Made by a program: the position numbers and the translations under genes | The notes under the pieces: generated by a model | Databases searched by the model: none | What the model was told of the DNA's origin: nothing | Seen by the model: the letters and a program-made list of their open reading frames with translations, nothing else | Part shown: one piece after another, positions 9,196 through 18,368 of the stretch | Layout: each line of letters opens with the position of its first letter | How positions within the stretch are numbered: position 1 is the stretch's first letter | Assembly (NCBI RefSeq): GCF_024172125.1 | Contig: NZ_JAMZEA010000010.1 | Coordinates: 124,001-188,000, forward strand | From: Actinomadura rupiterrae | GTDB taxonomy: Bacteria > Actinomycetota > Actinomycetes > Streptosporangiales > Streptosporangiaceae | Length of the DNA: 64,000 nucleotides | Reading direction: 5' to 3'

Positions 9196-10218
9196 GTGGC
9201 CGAACGATCCGAGACCGCTGCTGACCCCCGTCCCTCGCGCAACCCGCTGACCCGGGCGATCGACTCCTTCTGGAACCCGACCGCCGCGTCGCTGCGGCTG
9301 CTGGCGCTGCTCGGCGTCCTCGGGAACGCGGGGATCGTCGCCACCGGCGGCGCGGTCCGGGTCACCAAGTCCGGCCTCGGCTGCCCCGACTGGCCCCGGT
9401 GCTCGGGCGACAGCCTCGTCCCGACGCACAACCCGTCCCACTCGGCCGCCAACATGGCGATCGAGTTCGGCAACCGGATGCTCACCTTCGTGGTGCTCGC
9501 CGTCGGCGTGCTGGTGTTCGTCGCGGCGCTCCGGCTGCGCCCCCGCCGCCGCGACCTGGTCCGGCTGGCGCTCGCGCAGCCCATGAGCGTGGTCGCGCAG
9601 GCCGTGATCGGCGGCATCGTGGTGCTCACCAAGCTGCACCCGGCGGCCGTGGCGCTGCACTTCCTGATCTCCCCGGCCCTGCTGGTCTTCTGCGTCGCGC
9701 TCTGGGAGCGGTCCGGCGAGGGAGACGCGGCGCCCGAGCGGGTCGTCCGGCCGCTGCTCCGCCGGATCTCGGGCCTGCTGGCGCTCGCCGCCGCCGCCGT
9801 GCTGATCGCCGGGACGGTCGTCACCGGCACCGGCCCGCACGCCGGGGACGACAAGGCCCGCCGCTGGGGCTTCCAGATTGAGGACGTCACGCGCGTGCAC
9901 AGCGGCCTCGCCTGGCTCACCGTCGGGCTGACCGTCCTCGCCCTGATCGTCGCCTACCGGACGGGCGCGCCCGCCGCCTACCGCAGGCGCGTGCTCACGC
10001 TGGTCGGGCTGGTGCTGGCCCAGGGCGCGCTCGGCTATATCCAGTACTTCATGGGCGTCCCCGGGCCGCTGGTCGTGCTGCACATGCTCGGCTCGGTGCT
10101 GGTCTGGATCACGGCCCTGCGCATCCTGTTCGCGACCCGCGACCGCGGCCCCATGCCCGCCGCCGAGCCCGTCCCGTCCGCCGCGCCGTCCTCCCAGACC
10201 GCCCCCCAACCCGCCTGA
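9196..10218 (+). CDS. ctaA: Haem A synthase (COX15/CtaA family)
   Basis: Converts haem O to haem A in the membrane. About eight membrane helices with the four family histidines in conserved contexts: NPSHSAANMAIEFGNR, KLHPAAVALHF, VTRVHSGLAW and VVLHMLGS. The N-terminal GGAVRVTKSGLGCPDWPRC with its Cys pair is characteristic. GTG 9196 is preferred because TACGAT (9183-9188) lies seven bases before it, as in a leaderless transcript; ATG 9187 is the alternative and overlaps that box. The C-terminus is a soluble Pro/Ala tail. Confidence 0.92.
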   Translation: MAERSETAADPRPSRNPLTRAIDSFWNPTAASLRLLALLGVLGNAGIVATGGAVRVTKSGLGCPDWPRCSGDSLVPTHNPSHSAANMAIEFGNRMLTFVVLAVGVLVFVAALRLRPRRRDLVRLALAQPMSVVAQAVIGGIVVLTKLHPAAVALHFLISPALLVFCVALWERSGEGDAAPERVVRPLLRRISGLLALAAAAVLIAGTVVTGTGPHAGDDKARRWGFQIEDVTRVHSGLAWLTVGLTVLALIVAYRTGAPAAYRRRVLTLVGLVLAQGALGYIQYFMGVPGPLVVLHMLGSVLVWITALRILFATRDRGPMPAAEPVPSAAPSSQTAPQPA

Positions 10219-10228
10219 GCGCGCCGAA

Positions 10229-10255
10229 GCCGCGCCCGGACGATCCGGGCGCGGC
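10229..10255. terminator. Bidirectional terminator between ctaA and polX
   Basis: Perfect 11-bp GC-rich inverted repeat (10230-10240 with 10244-10254, 3-base loop), extended by one pair, between two convergent genes 48 bases apart. CTTCT follows on the plus strand. It probably ends both transcripts. Confidence 0.75.
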
Positions 10256-10265
10256 CTTCTGCTGG

Positions 10266-11987
10266 TCAGCCCTTCTTGGCGAGGAACTCGCGGAGACGGG
10301 GGAGGGGCCAGGCGTTGATCACGTCGTCGGGGGTGATCCAGGCGCGCTGCGCGGTGCCGACGGCGAAGCGGATGTTGCGCATGTTGCCGACCGAGTGCGC
10401 GTCGGTGTCGATCGCGAACTTCACGCCCAGCCGCAGCGCGCGGCGGGCGAGGTCGGCGGGCAGGTCGAGCCGGTCGGGGAAGGAGTTGACCTCCATCGCC
10501 GTGCCGGTGCGGGCGGCGGCGCGGAACACCTCGTCCCAGTCGGCGTCCACGGGGGCGCGGCGGCCGATCGAGCGGGCCGAGGGGTGGCCGATCACGTTGA
10601 CGTGCGGGTTCTCGCACGCGGTGATCAGGCGGCGGGTGACCTCGTCGCGGTCCTGGGTGAAGTGGGAGTGGATCGACGCCACGCACACGTCGAAGCCCGC
10701 GAGGAAGTCGGCGTCCCAGTCGACCGAGCCGTCCGGGCCGATGTTCAGCTCGGTGCCGTGCAGGATCGCCAGGTCCGGGTAGTCCTTCTGGAGCTCGCGG
10801 ATGCGGTCGCGCTGGGCGAGCATCTTCTCGTCGGTCATCCGCTGCATGACCAGGTCGGGCGCGTGGTCGGTGACCGCGTAGTACTCCAGGCCGCGCTCGG
10901 CGGCCGCCGCGACCATCTCCTCCAGCGACGCCACCCCGTCGGTGAGGTCGGTGTGGGTGTGCAGGTCGCCGCGCAGGTCCTCCACCTGGACGAGCCGGGG
11001 CAGCTCGTCCTTCTGCGCCGCCTCGATCTCGCCGGTGTCCTCGCGGATGGTCGGCGGGATCCACGGCAGGCCGAGCCGCCGGTACACCTCGTCCTCGGTC
11101 TCGGACACGATCAGCTCGCCGGACTCGGCGTCGAACAGCCCGTACTCCGACAGCTTCAGCCCGGCCCGGACGGCGATCTCGCGGGTGCGGATGTTGTGCG
11201 CCTGCGACCCGGTGAAGTACTGCATCGCCGCGCCCCACGACGGCGGCGGGACGACCCGCAGGTCGACCTGGAGGCCGCGCGAGGTGCGCACCGAGGTCTT
11301 CTTGTCGCCGCTGCCGATGACCTCGGTGACGAACGGCAGCGCCTTGAACGCCTCCATCACCGGGTGCGGGTCGTCGGACGCGGCGAGCACGTCCACGTCG
11401 CCGATGGTCTCGCGCATGCGCCGCAGCGAGCCGGTGAACTGGCACCGCTCGACGCCCGGGACCTTCGAGATCGCGGCGACGACGTCGTCGGCCAGCTCGC
11501 TCGCCACGTCGATGGGTGAGCGGTCCTGCCGCTGGCGGAGCAGCTCGATGCCGTGCTGGATGTTCTCGGCCGACTTCGGCCCGAAGCCCTTGAGCCCCTT
11601 GAGGCGGCCCTTGTCGATCGCCTCGGTCAGCTCGTCCACCGAGGAGACGCCCAGCTCGTCGTACAGCTGGAAGGCGCGCTTCGGCCCGAGCGTCGGGATC
11701 TCGGTGAGCGCCCGGACGCCCGCCGGGATCTGCGCGCGCAGGTCCTCCACCTGCCGGATCGTGCCGGTCTCGTTGAAGTCCACCAGCTTCTTGGCGATCG
11801 CCTCGCCGACCGTGGGGATCTTCCGCAGCCCGGCCAGCTTCATGCCGGAGATGTCGTCGGGGAAGCCCTCGACCGCCCGCGCGGCCTTCTCGTATGCCCG
11901 GATCTTGAAGGCGTCACCGCCGGTGATGGAGAGCAGGTCGGCCAGCTCCCGCAGCAGCTCGGCGGCCTCCTCGTTCGCGCGTGCCAT
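10266..11987 (-). CDS. polX: DNA polymerase/3'-5' exonuclease PolX
   Basis: Family X DNA polymerase fused to a PHP phosphoesterase, 573 residues, the standard bacterial architecture for repair synthesis and end trimming. The N-terminal 8-kDa domain and helix-hairpin-helix motifs span about residues 1-160 (GLRKIPTVGEAIAKK, LKGFGPKSAENI). The nucleotidyltransferase core has GSLRRMRETIGDVDVLAA, whose two Asp residues bind metal. The PHP domain (about 340-573) has DLHTHTDLTDG, ASIHSHF, GHPSARSIG and DTDAHSVGN. The start ATG 11987 is preceded by TAGGCT with a six-base gap, suggesting a leaderless transcript. Confidence 0.95.
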   Translation of the reverse strand: MARANEEAAELLRELADLLSITGGDAFKIRAYEKAARAVEGFPDDISGMKLAGLRKIPTVGEAIAKKLVDFNETGTIRQVEDLRAQIPAGVRALTEIPTLGPKRAFQLYDELGVSSVDELTEAIDKGRLKGLKGFGPKSAENIQHGIELLRQRQDRSPIDVASELADDVVAAISKVPGVERCQFTGSLRRMRETIGDVDVLAASDDPHPVMEAFKALPFVTEVIGSGDKKTSVRTSRGLQVDLRVVPPPSWGAAMQYFTGSQAHNIRTREIAVRAGLKLSEYGLFDAESGELIVSETEDEVYRRLGLPWIPPTIREDTGEIEAAQKDELPRLVQVEDLRGDLHTHTDLTDGVASLEEMVAAAAERGLEYYAVTDHAPDLVMQRMTDEKMLAQRDRIRELQKDYPDLAILHGTELNIGPDGSVDWDADFLAGFDVCVASIHSHFTQDRDEVTRRLITACENPHVNVIGHPSARSIGRRAPVDADWDEVFRAAARTGTAMEVNSFPDRLDLPADLARRALRLGVKFAIDTDAHSVGNMRNIRFAVGTAQRAWITPDDVINAWPLPRLREFLAKKG

Positions 11988-12069
11988 ACCGGCAGCCTAC
12001 GGGCCGCCTACGACAGAACCAGGCCCCGGGGGACGCCTCCGGGCCCAGTGCGGCGGGCGGGGGCGAGGG

Positions 12070-12909
12070 TCAGCGGAGCGGGGCGACCGGGCCGTCCGGA
12101 CGGGCGGAGCGCTCGCGGACGACCGCTTCGGCGATCTCGCCCGCGCGCTCGTCGGAGTAGCCGCGGAACCCGTCGGCGGTGACCACGGCCAGCGACGGGT
12201 AGATGCGCCGGGGCAGGTCGGGGCCGCCGGTGGCCGAGTCGTCGTCGGCGGCGTCGTAGAGCGCCTGGACGGCGACCAGGGCGGCCTCCTCCTCGCTCAG
12301 GTCGTCCCGGTACAGCTTCTTCAGCGCGCCCGAGGCGAACGGCGAGCCGGACCCGTCCGCGTGGTACCTGCGCACCTCGGACGGCGCGCCGGTGATGTCG
12401 TAGGAGTAGATCCGCCCCACGTTGTCGTCGAGGTCCCAGCCGGCGAGCAGCGGGACGACCGCGAGGCCCTGGAGCGCCTGCGCGAGGTTGGCCTGGACGA
12501 CCGCGCCGAGCCGCCGCGCCTTGCCGGGCAGCGACAGCGGGACGGTCTCCATCTTCTCGTAGTGCTCCAGCTCGACCTGGAACAGCCGGACCATCTCCAT
12601 GGCCAGGCCGACCGTGCCGGCGAAGGCGACGACGCTGTGCTCGTCGCCCTGCTGGACCTTGTCCAGCTCGCGGTAGGCGATCTGGTGGCCCTGGGTGGCG
12701 CGGCGGTCGCCCGCCATCAGCACCCCGCCGGGGAAGGTCAGCGCGAGGACGGTCGTGCCGTGCGGCAGGTCCAGCGGGCGCGCCGCCTCGGGCGACCGGT
12801 TGACCGGGAGCAGCTCCGGCGCGTGCAGGCGCAGGAAGTCCACGAACGACGCCTGTCCCGCCTCGAAGAACTCGGGCGGCAGCCCCTGCTCGTCGTTCAG
12901 GCCGGTCAC
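12070..12909 (-). CDS. prcB: 20S proteasome beta subunit, without an adjacent alpha subunit
   Basis: Ntn-hydrolase proteasome beta subunit of 279 residues from GTG 12907-12909, which has AGAGGAG five bases upstream. A 51-residue propeptide precedes the autocleavage site HG|TTVLALTFPGG, freeing the nucleophile Thr. Counting from it, Asp17 (in AGDRR) and Lys33 (in ELDK) are in the expected places, so the active site looks intact. The usual partners prcA, pup, dop, pafA and mpa are not in this window: polX is upstream and an EamA exporter downstream. It is either a second, orphan beta subunit or the main one displaced from its operon; the window cannot decide. Confidence 0.85.
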   Translation of the reverse strand: MTGLNDEQGLPPEFFEAGQASFVDFLRLHAPELLPVNRSPEAARPLDLPHGTTVLALTFPGGVLMAGDRRATQGHQIAYRELDKVQQGDEHSVVAFAGTVGLAMEMVRLFQVELEHYEKMETVPLSLPGKARRLGAVVQANLAQALQGLAVVPLLAGWDLDDNVGRIYSYDITGAPSEVRRYHADGSGSPFASGALKKLYRDDLSEEEAALVAVQALYDAADDDSATGGPDLPRRIYPSLAVVTADGFRGYSDERAGEIAEAVVRERSARPDGPVAPLR

Positions 12910-13036
12910 GGCGGCTCCTCTCGGTTCCAGAACGCTCGGTCTGCGCGGGACGGCCCGGCCTCCCAGGGCGGACGTCCCGGTCGATCCTTGCACGCTACCT
13001 CGCCGCCCGCCACATCGCGCACCGGCGGGCGGACGG

Positions 13037-13972
13037 TCAGGATTCGGGCGCTTCGGGCGGGTTCTTGTCGCCGAGCGTGGCGCCCGCGCAGGCGGCCATG
13101 ACGCAGATGACGGCGAGCCACTGGAGCCCGGACAGGACCTCGCCCAGCAGCACCACGCCGACCAGGGCGGCCACGGCCGGTTCGAGGCTCATCAGGATGC
13201 CGAAGACCCGCGCGGGCATCCGGCGCAGGGCCTCCAGCTCCAGGGAGTAGGGGATGACCGAGGACATCAGGCCCACGCCCAGCCCGAGCAGCAGCAGGTG
13301 CGGATCGAGGAGCTTGGAACCGCCCGAGGCGACGCCCATCGGCAGGACGGCCGCGGTCGCGACGATGCTGGCGATGGCCAGGCCGGTGGAGCCGGAGAAG
13401 CGGCGCCCGGTCGCGGCGCTGAGCAGGATGTACCCGGCCCAGCAGACCCCCGCGAGCAGCGCGAAGCCGATGCCGACCAGGTCGGTCGCGCCGTCCCCGC
13501 GGGCGAGGAACAGCACGCCGGCGGCGGCCAGGGCCGTCCAGAGCAGGTCGCGGGGGCGGCGGGACGCGAAGACCGCGACCGACAGCGGGCCGAGGAACTC
13601 GACGGTCACCGCGATGCCCAGCGGGATCCGGGAGAACGACTGGTAGATCGCGAAGTTCATCAGCCCGAGCGTGAGGCCGAAGCCCGCCGCGACCAGCAGG
13701 CTGCGGCCCGAGTGGTCGCGCAGCACCGTCCGCAGCGCCTTGCGGGACACGAACGCCAGCACCGCCGCGGACGTCACCAGCCGCAGCAGGACCAGGGCGC
13801 TCGGCGGCAGCTGGCCGAACAGGTGCTTGGCGATGCCCGCCCCGACCTGCAGCGACAGGATGCCGAGCAGGATCAGCGCGGGCGGCGGGACGGCGCCGAG
13901 CGAGAAGGCGGCGGCGCGGCGGCGCGCACCGCCCGCTCCGGCCGCCGTTCCGGGGGCTTCGGCGAGGGCCAC
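13037..13972 (-). CDS. EamA/DMT-family exporter, RhtA-like
   Basis: Inner-membrane drug/metabolite transporter of 311 residues with about ten hydrophobic helices in two EamA repeats. IPLGIAVTVEFLGPLSVAV and PARVFGILMSLEPAVAALVG resemble the threonine/homoserine exporter RhtA (YbiF), so amino-acid export is the likely role. It ends three bases before the upstream ABC permease stop region on the same strand, so it may be co-transcribed with the ABC-2 exporter pair. Confidence 0.8.
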   Translation of the reverse strand: MALAEAPGTAAGAGGARRRAAAFSLGAVPPPALILLGILSLQVGAGIAKHLFGQLPPSALVLLRLVTSAAVLAFVSRKALRTVLRDHSGRSLLVAAGFGLTLGLMNFAIYQSFSRIPLGIAVTVEFLGPLSVAVFASRRPRDLLWTALAAAGVLFLARGDGATDLVGIGFALLAGVCWAGYILLSAATGRRFSGSTGLAIASIVATAAVLPMGVASGGSKLLDPHLLLLGLGVGLMSSVIPYSLELEALRRMPARVFGILMSLEPAVAALVGVVLLGEVLSGLQWLAVICVMAACAGATLGDKNPPEAPES

Positions 13973-13975
13973 GGG

Positions 13976-14743
13976 CTACTCCCAGCGGAAGAATCGGGCG
14001 GCGAGGGCGAGACCGGCCACGGCCCACACCGCGAGAACGAGCAGGGGCTTCCCGGGCAGCGCGGTGCCGTGCTGCAGGACCTGGCGCAGGCCGTCCGCGA
14101 GGGCGGAGATCGGCAGCAGCTCCAGCGCGGCGCGCACGCCGTCCGGGAACTTGGTCAGGGGGAACACGACGCCGCCGACCGCGAGCAGCAGGATGTAGAC
14201 CAGGTTCGCGGCGGCGAGGGTCGCCTCGGCGCGCAGCGTCCCGGCCATCAGCAGCCCGAAGCCGCTGAACGCGGCGGTGCCGAGCAGCAGCAGGACGGCC
14301 ACCGAGAACGGGTCGCCGTGCGGGTGCCAGCCGAGCGCCAGCGCGACCGCGCCGATCACGACCGCCTGGAGGATCTCCACCAGCACGACGGTGAGGGTCT
14401 TGGCGGCGATCAGCCCCGCGCGCGGCAGCGGCGTCGCGCCGAGCCGCTTGAGCACGCCGTAGCGGCGCTCGAAGCCGGTGCCGATGGCCTGCCCGGTGAA
14501 CGCCGTGGACATCACGGCGAGGGCCAGGATGCCCGGGGCGAGGAAGTCCACCCGCTTGCCCGGCCCGAGGTCGAGCAGGGACGTCGCGGAGAACAGCGTC
14601 AGCAGCACGACCGGGATGATCAGCGTCAGCAGCAGCTGCTCGCCGTTGCGCAGCAGCGCGCGCAGCTCGTAGCCGGTCTGCGCGGCGATCATCCGGGGCA
14701 GCGGGACGGCGCCCGGCGCCGGGGAGAGGTCCAGGGTGGTCAC
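13976..14743 (-). CDS. ABC-2 type transporter permease
   Basis: Membrane subunit of an export ABC transporter, 255 residues and six predicted helices in the ABC-2 fold (RYGVLKRLGATPLPRAGLIAAKTL and a PLTKFPDGVRAALELLPISALADGLRQVL segment are family-typical). The start is the GTG at 14741-14743, which overlaps the TGA of the ATPase gene, so the two are translationally coupled. In other actinobacteria an ABC pair sits between ctaA and sufR (Rv1457c-Rv1458c, from memory). The substrate is unknown. Confidence 0.88.
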   Translation of the reverse strand: MTTLDLSPAPGAVPLPRMIAAQTGYELRALLRNGEQLLLTLIIPVVLLTLFSATSLLDLGPGKRVDFLAPGILALAVMSTAFTGQAIGTGFERRYGVLKRLGATPLPRAGLIAAKTLTVVLVEILQAVVIGAVALALGWHPHGDPFSVAVLLLLGTAAFSGFGLLMAGTLRAEATLAAANLVYILLLAVGGVVFPLTKFPDGVRAALELLPISALADGLRQVLQHGTALPGKPLLVLAVWAVAGLALAARFFRWE

Positions 14744-15687
14744 GAGCGCAGCTCCCGTCCGGTCAGTTCGAGGAACACGTCCTCCAGGGTGCGGCGCTCG
14801 ATCCGCAGGTCCTCGGCGAGCACGCCGTGCGAGGCGCACCAGGCGGTCACCGTCGCGAGCAGCTCCGGCTTGACGTCGCCCTCGACCAGGTAGTGCCCGG
14901 CGGGCGACTCCTTGGCGGCGCTGCCCGCCGGGAGGGCGGCCAGCAGCTCGTCCAGGCCGAGGCCGGGCCGGGCGCGGAAGCGCAGCTGCCGCTCGGCGCC
15001 GGTCAGCGCGGCGGGCGAGCCCTGCGCGACGACGCGGCCGTGGTCGACGATCACCACGTGGTCGGCGAGCCGCTCGGCCTCCTCCATGTAGTGCGTGGTC
15101 AGCACGACCGAGACACCGGCGTCGCGGAGCCCGGCGACCAGGTCCCAGGTGGCGTGCCGGGCCTGCGGGTCGAGGCCGGTGGTCGGCTCGTCCAGGAACA
15201 CCAGCTCGGGGCGCCCGACGATGGCGACCGCGAGCGACAGGCGCTGCTGCTGGCCGCCCGACAGCCGCCGGTACGGGGTGCCCGCGTGCTCGGTCAGCCC
15301 GAGCCGCTCCAGCAGCGCGGACGGGTCGAGCGGGTGGCGGTGGAAGGCCGCGACCAGCTTGAGGAACTCGCCCGCCTTCGCCGTGCCGGGGACGCCGCCG
15401 GACTGCGGCATCACGCCGACGCGCGGCTTCAGCTCGCGCGCGTGCGCGGCAGGGTCCAGGCCGAGGACGCGGACGGTGCCCGCGTCGGCGCGGCGGAAGC
15501 CCTCGCAGATCTCGATCGTGGTGGTCTTGCCCGCCCCGTTCGGGCCGAGCAGCGCGGTGATCTCACCGCGCGCCGCTCCGAAGGACAGCCCGTCCACCGC
15601 CGCCTTCGCGCCGTACCGCTTGACCAGCCCGTCGAGCAGGAGCGCGCTGCCGGATGTGCGGGCGTCGTCTCCGGGGGGTGCTGCCAT
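14740..15687 (-). CDS. ABC-2 transporter ATP-binding protein
   Basis: Cytoplasmic ATPase of an export ABC system, 315 residues. Walker A GPNGAGKTT (about residue 44), Q-loop, signature LSGGQQQRLSLA, Walker B LVFLDEPTTGLD and H-loop TTHY are all present. A C-terminal regulatory extension of about 80 residues follows. ATG 15687 was chosen because TAGACT lies seven bases upstream (15695-15700), indicating a leaderless transcript; longer in-frame extensions lack initiation signals. Divergent from arcA. Confidence 0.9.
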   Translation of the reverse strand: MAAPPGDDARTSGSALLLDGLVKRYGAKAAVDGLSFGAARGEITALLGPNGAGKTTTIEICEGFRRADAGTVRVLGLDPAAHARELKPRVGVMPQSGGVPGTAKAGEFLKLVAAFHRHPLDPSALLERLGLTEHAGTPYRRLSGGQQQRLSLAVAIVGRPELVFLDEPTTGLDPQARHATWDLVAGLRDAGVSVVLTTHYMEEAERLADHVVIVDHGRVVAQGSPAALTGAERQLRFRARPGLGLDELLAALPAGSAAKESPAGHYLVEGDVKPELLATVTAWCASHGVLAEDLRIERRTLEDVFLELTGRELRS

Positions 15688-15878
15688 GGCGACGAGTCTA
15701 TGACCGGCCCCTTCGCGATCCGGCCCCGGACGCCCCTGCCACGCCGTGACCCCCGCCACGTCCGCCCGCCGCGCCCGCCCGGCATCGGGGTCCGGGATCC
15801 GGGCATCCGCAATCGGAGGCAAAGGAAGGCCAAGAATCGCCCTCATTTTGCGGCCGGGCCAGTTCCCGACCCCGGGCA

Positions 15879-15891
15879 GGGGTAATTCCCC
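15879..15891 (+). promoter_or_regulatory. Near-palindrome upstream of arcA
   Basis: GGGGTAATTCCCC lies about 95 bases before the arcA start and is symmetric except for one pair. Its TAATTC could also serve as a -10 element, although no good -35 is seen. It is the only clear symmetric site in the 295-base divergent gap between the ABC ATPase and arcA. Confidence 0.25.
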
Positions 15892-15982
15892 GCGTGTCGC
15901 ATGATCGTCCGTGCGGCGCGGGGCGCGGGACCGGGGCCGGCGGGGGCGCGCGGCCGGCCCCATCCGGTTGGGAGGCTGAATC

Positions 15983-17227
15983 GTGTCGTTCCACGTCGAG
16001 TCCGAGGTCGGGAAGCTGCGCCAGGTCCTGGTGCACCGGCCGGAGCTGTCGCTGAAGCGGCTCACCCCGTCCAACTGCAAGGAGCTGCTGTTCGACGACG
16101 TGCTGTGGGTGCAGCGCGCGGGCGAGGAGCACGAGGAGTTCCAGCGGGTGCTGCGCTCCCGCGGCGTCCGGGTGCACCTCCTGCTGGACCTGCTGCGCGA
16201 GACCATCGAGATCCCCGAGGCCAAGAAGCACATCCTGGACTACGTGATCGACCCGCACTGGTTCGGGCCGCTGGCGACCGACGGGATCCGCAACGCCTTC
16301 GACGCCATGGACCTGCGCGACCTCGGCTCGTTCCTGATCGGCGGGATCACCAAGCGCGAGCTGCTGGAGCGGATGGACGACATCAAGTCGATCGCGTTCC
16401 ACGCCATCGACATGGACGACTTCGTCCTGCCGCCGCTGCCGAACCACCTGTTCACCCGCGACACGTCCTGCTGGATCTACGGCGGCCTGTCCATCAACGC
16501 GATGCGCAAGAAGGCCCGCATGCGCGAGACCGTGAACATGGAGGCCATCTACCGGTGGCACCCGATGTTCGCGGACGGCTACGGGCGGCCGGACGCCGCG
16601 GACGGCTTCAACGTCTGGAACGAGGGCACCGCGATGGCGCCGGCCACGATGGAGGGCGGCGACGTCCTGGTCATCGGCAAGGGCGCGGTGCTGATCGGGA
16701 TGAGCGAGCGGACGCAGCCGCAGGCCGTGGAGATGCTCGCCGAGCAGCTGTTCGCCAAGCGGGCGGCCAAGCGGATCGTCGCGCTGCGGATGCCGCAGAA
16801 GCGCGCCTTCATGCACCTGGACACCGTCATGACGATGGTCGACCACGGCGTGTTCACCAAGTACGCCGGGATGGGGATGCTGCCGTCCTACACCGTCGAG
16901 CCGGGCGACACCGAGAAGGAGCTGAAGGTCACCGACCATCCCCCCGAGGACATGCACCGGGCCATCGCGCAGGCCCTCGGCCTGGACGACATCAAGGTCC
17001 TCACCGCCCGGCAGGACGTGTTCGCCGCCGAGCGCGAGCAGTGGGACGACGGCTCCAACGTCCTCGCGATCGAGCCGGGTGTGGTCATCGCCTACGAGCG
17101 CAACACCACCACCAACAACCACCTGCGCAAGAACGGGATCGAGGTGCTGACCATCCGGGGCAGCGAGCTGGGCCGCGGCCGCGGCGGGCCGCGCTGCATG
17201 AGCTGCCCGATGCAGCGCGACGCCTGA
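15983..17227 (+). CDS. arcA: Arginine deiminase
   Basis: Hydrolyses arginine to citrulline and ammonia, the first step of the arginine deiminase ATP-yielding pathway. 414 residues, the normal length. Catalytic features are LFTRDTSCW (substrate-binding Asp), EGGDVLVIG (Glu), HLDTVMTMVDHGVFTKY (His) and the C-terminal CMSCPMQRD with the nucleophilic Cys near residue 405. It starts at GTG 15983 with GGGAGG eight bases upstream. First gene of arcA-arcB-arcC-microORF-permease-UspA, a complete catabolic cassette. Confidence 0.95.
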   Translation: MSFHVESEVGKLRQVLVHRPELSLKRLTPSNCKELLFDDVLWVQRAGEEHEEFQRVLRSRGVRVHLLLDLLRETIEIPEAKKHILDYVIDPHWFGPLATDGIRNAFDAMDLRDLGSFLIGGITKRELLERMDDIKSIAFHAIDMDDFVLPPLPNHLFTRDTSCWIYGGLSINAMRKKARMRETVNMEAIYRWHPMFADGYGRPDAADGFNVWNEGTAMAPATMEGGDVLVIGKGAVLIGMSERTQPQAVEMLAEQLFAKRAAKRIVALRMPQKRAFMHLDTVMTMVDHGVFTKYAGMGMLPSYTVEPGDTEKELKVTDHPPEDMHRAIAQALGLDDIKVLTARQDVFAAEREQWDDGSNVLAIEPGVVIAYERNTTTNNHLRKNGIEVLTIRGSELGRGRGGPRCMSCPMQRDA

Positions 17228-17290
17228 GCGCCCGTCCCGCCGGTAGCCCGTCGCCCGCTGCCCGCCGTCCGCCGTCCGAACGGAGAGACC

Positions 17291-18295
17291 ATGGCCTACA
17301 ACCTGCACGGACGCAGCTTCCTGAAGGAGCTGGACTTCAGCCCCAAGGAGTGGAGGTTCCTGCTGGACCTGTCGCGCGACCTCAAGCGGTCGAAGTACGC
17401 GGGGGCCGAGGAGCCGCGGCTGGCGGGCAAGAACATCGTGCTGATCTTCGAGAAGACCTCCACCCGGACGCGCTGCGCGTTCGAGGTCGCCGCGCACGAC
17501 CAGGGCGCGCACTGCACCTACCTCGCCGCGTCCGGGTCGCAGATGGGCACCAAGGAGTCGGCCCGGGACACCGCCCGGGTGCTGGGCCGGATGTTCGACG
17601 GCATCGAGTTCCGCGGCTCGGCCCAGCGGACCGTCGAGGAGCTGGCCGAGTACTCCGGCGTCCCGGTCTGGAACGGCCTGACCGACGACTGGCACCCGAC
17701 GCAGATGCTCGCCGACCAGCTCACCATGGCCGAGCACGGCAACGGGCGTCCGCTGAACGAGCTCTCCTACGCCTACCTCGGCGACGCGCGCAACAACATG
17801 GCGCACTCCTACGTGGTCGCGGGCGCGCTGTCGGGGATGGACGTGCGGATCGCCGCGCCGAAGACGCTGTGGCCCGAGCAGGACCTCGCGGTCAAGCCCG
17901 CGCAGGAGCTGAACGCGAGGACGGGCGGGAAGCTGCTGATCACCGAGGACGTCCGGGAGGCCGTGCGGGGCGTCGACTTCGTCCTCACCGACGTGTGGGT
18001 GTCGATGGGCGAGCCGGACGAGGTGTGGGGCGAGCGCGTCCGGCTGCTGAAGCCGTACCAGGTCAACGCCGAGGTCATGAAGGCGACCGGCAACCCGAAT
18101 GTGAAGTTCATGCACTGCCTGCCCGCCTACCACAACCGCGAGACCGAGGTCGGCGAGAAGGTCTACGAGAGGACCGGGCTGGACGGCCTGGAGGTGACCG
18201 AGGAGGTGTTCGAGTCCGACGCGTCCATCGTCTTCGATGAGGCGGAGAACCGGATGCACACCATCAAGGCCGTCATGGTCGCGACGCTCGGCTGA
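17291..18295 (+). CDS. arcB: Ornithine carbamoyltransferase (catabolic, arc operon)
   Basis: Splits citrulline with phosphate into ornithine and carbamoyl phosphate when acting catabolically. 334 residues. [12 protein letters not shown] is the carbamoyl-phosphate loop, [32 protein letters not shown] holds the HPTQ motif, and [12 protein letters not shown] contains the HCLPA ornithine motif. It lies 63 bases after arcA with AACGGAGAGACC before the ATG. Its place between arcA and arcC argues for the catabolic enzyme rather than biosynthetic ArgF, although sequence alone does not settle the direction. Confidence 0.93.
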   Translation: MAYNLHGRSFLKELDFSPKEWRFLLDLSRDLKRSKYAGAEEPRLAGKNIVLIFEKTSTRTRCAFEVAAHDQGAHCTYLAASGSQMGTKESARDTARVLGRMFDGIEFRGSAQRTVEELAEYSGVPVWNGLTDDWHPTQMLADQLTMAEHGNGRPLNELSYAYLGDARNNMAHSYVVAGALSGMDVRIAAPKTLWPEQDLAVKPAQELNARTGGKLLITEDVREAVRGVDFVLTDVWVSMGEPDEVWGERVRLLKPYQVNAEVMKATGNPNVKFMHCLPAYHNRETEVGEKVYERTGLDGLEVTEEVFESDASIVFDEAENRMHTIKAVMVATLG

Positions 18296-18368
18296 GCGCG
18301 CGGCCGACGCTCGGCCGAGCGTCCGGCCGCCGCCGACCGGCGCCGCCGAAGACGAGGAGGGGACAGCG

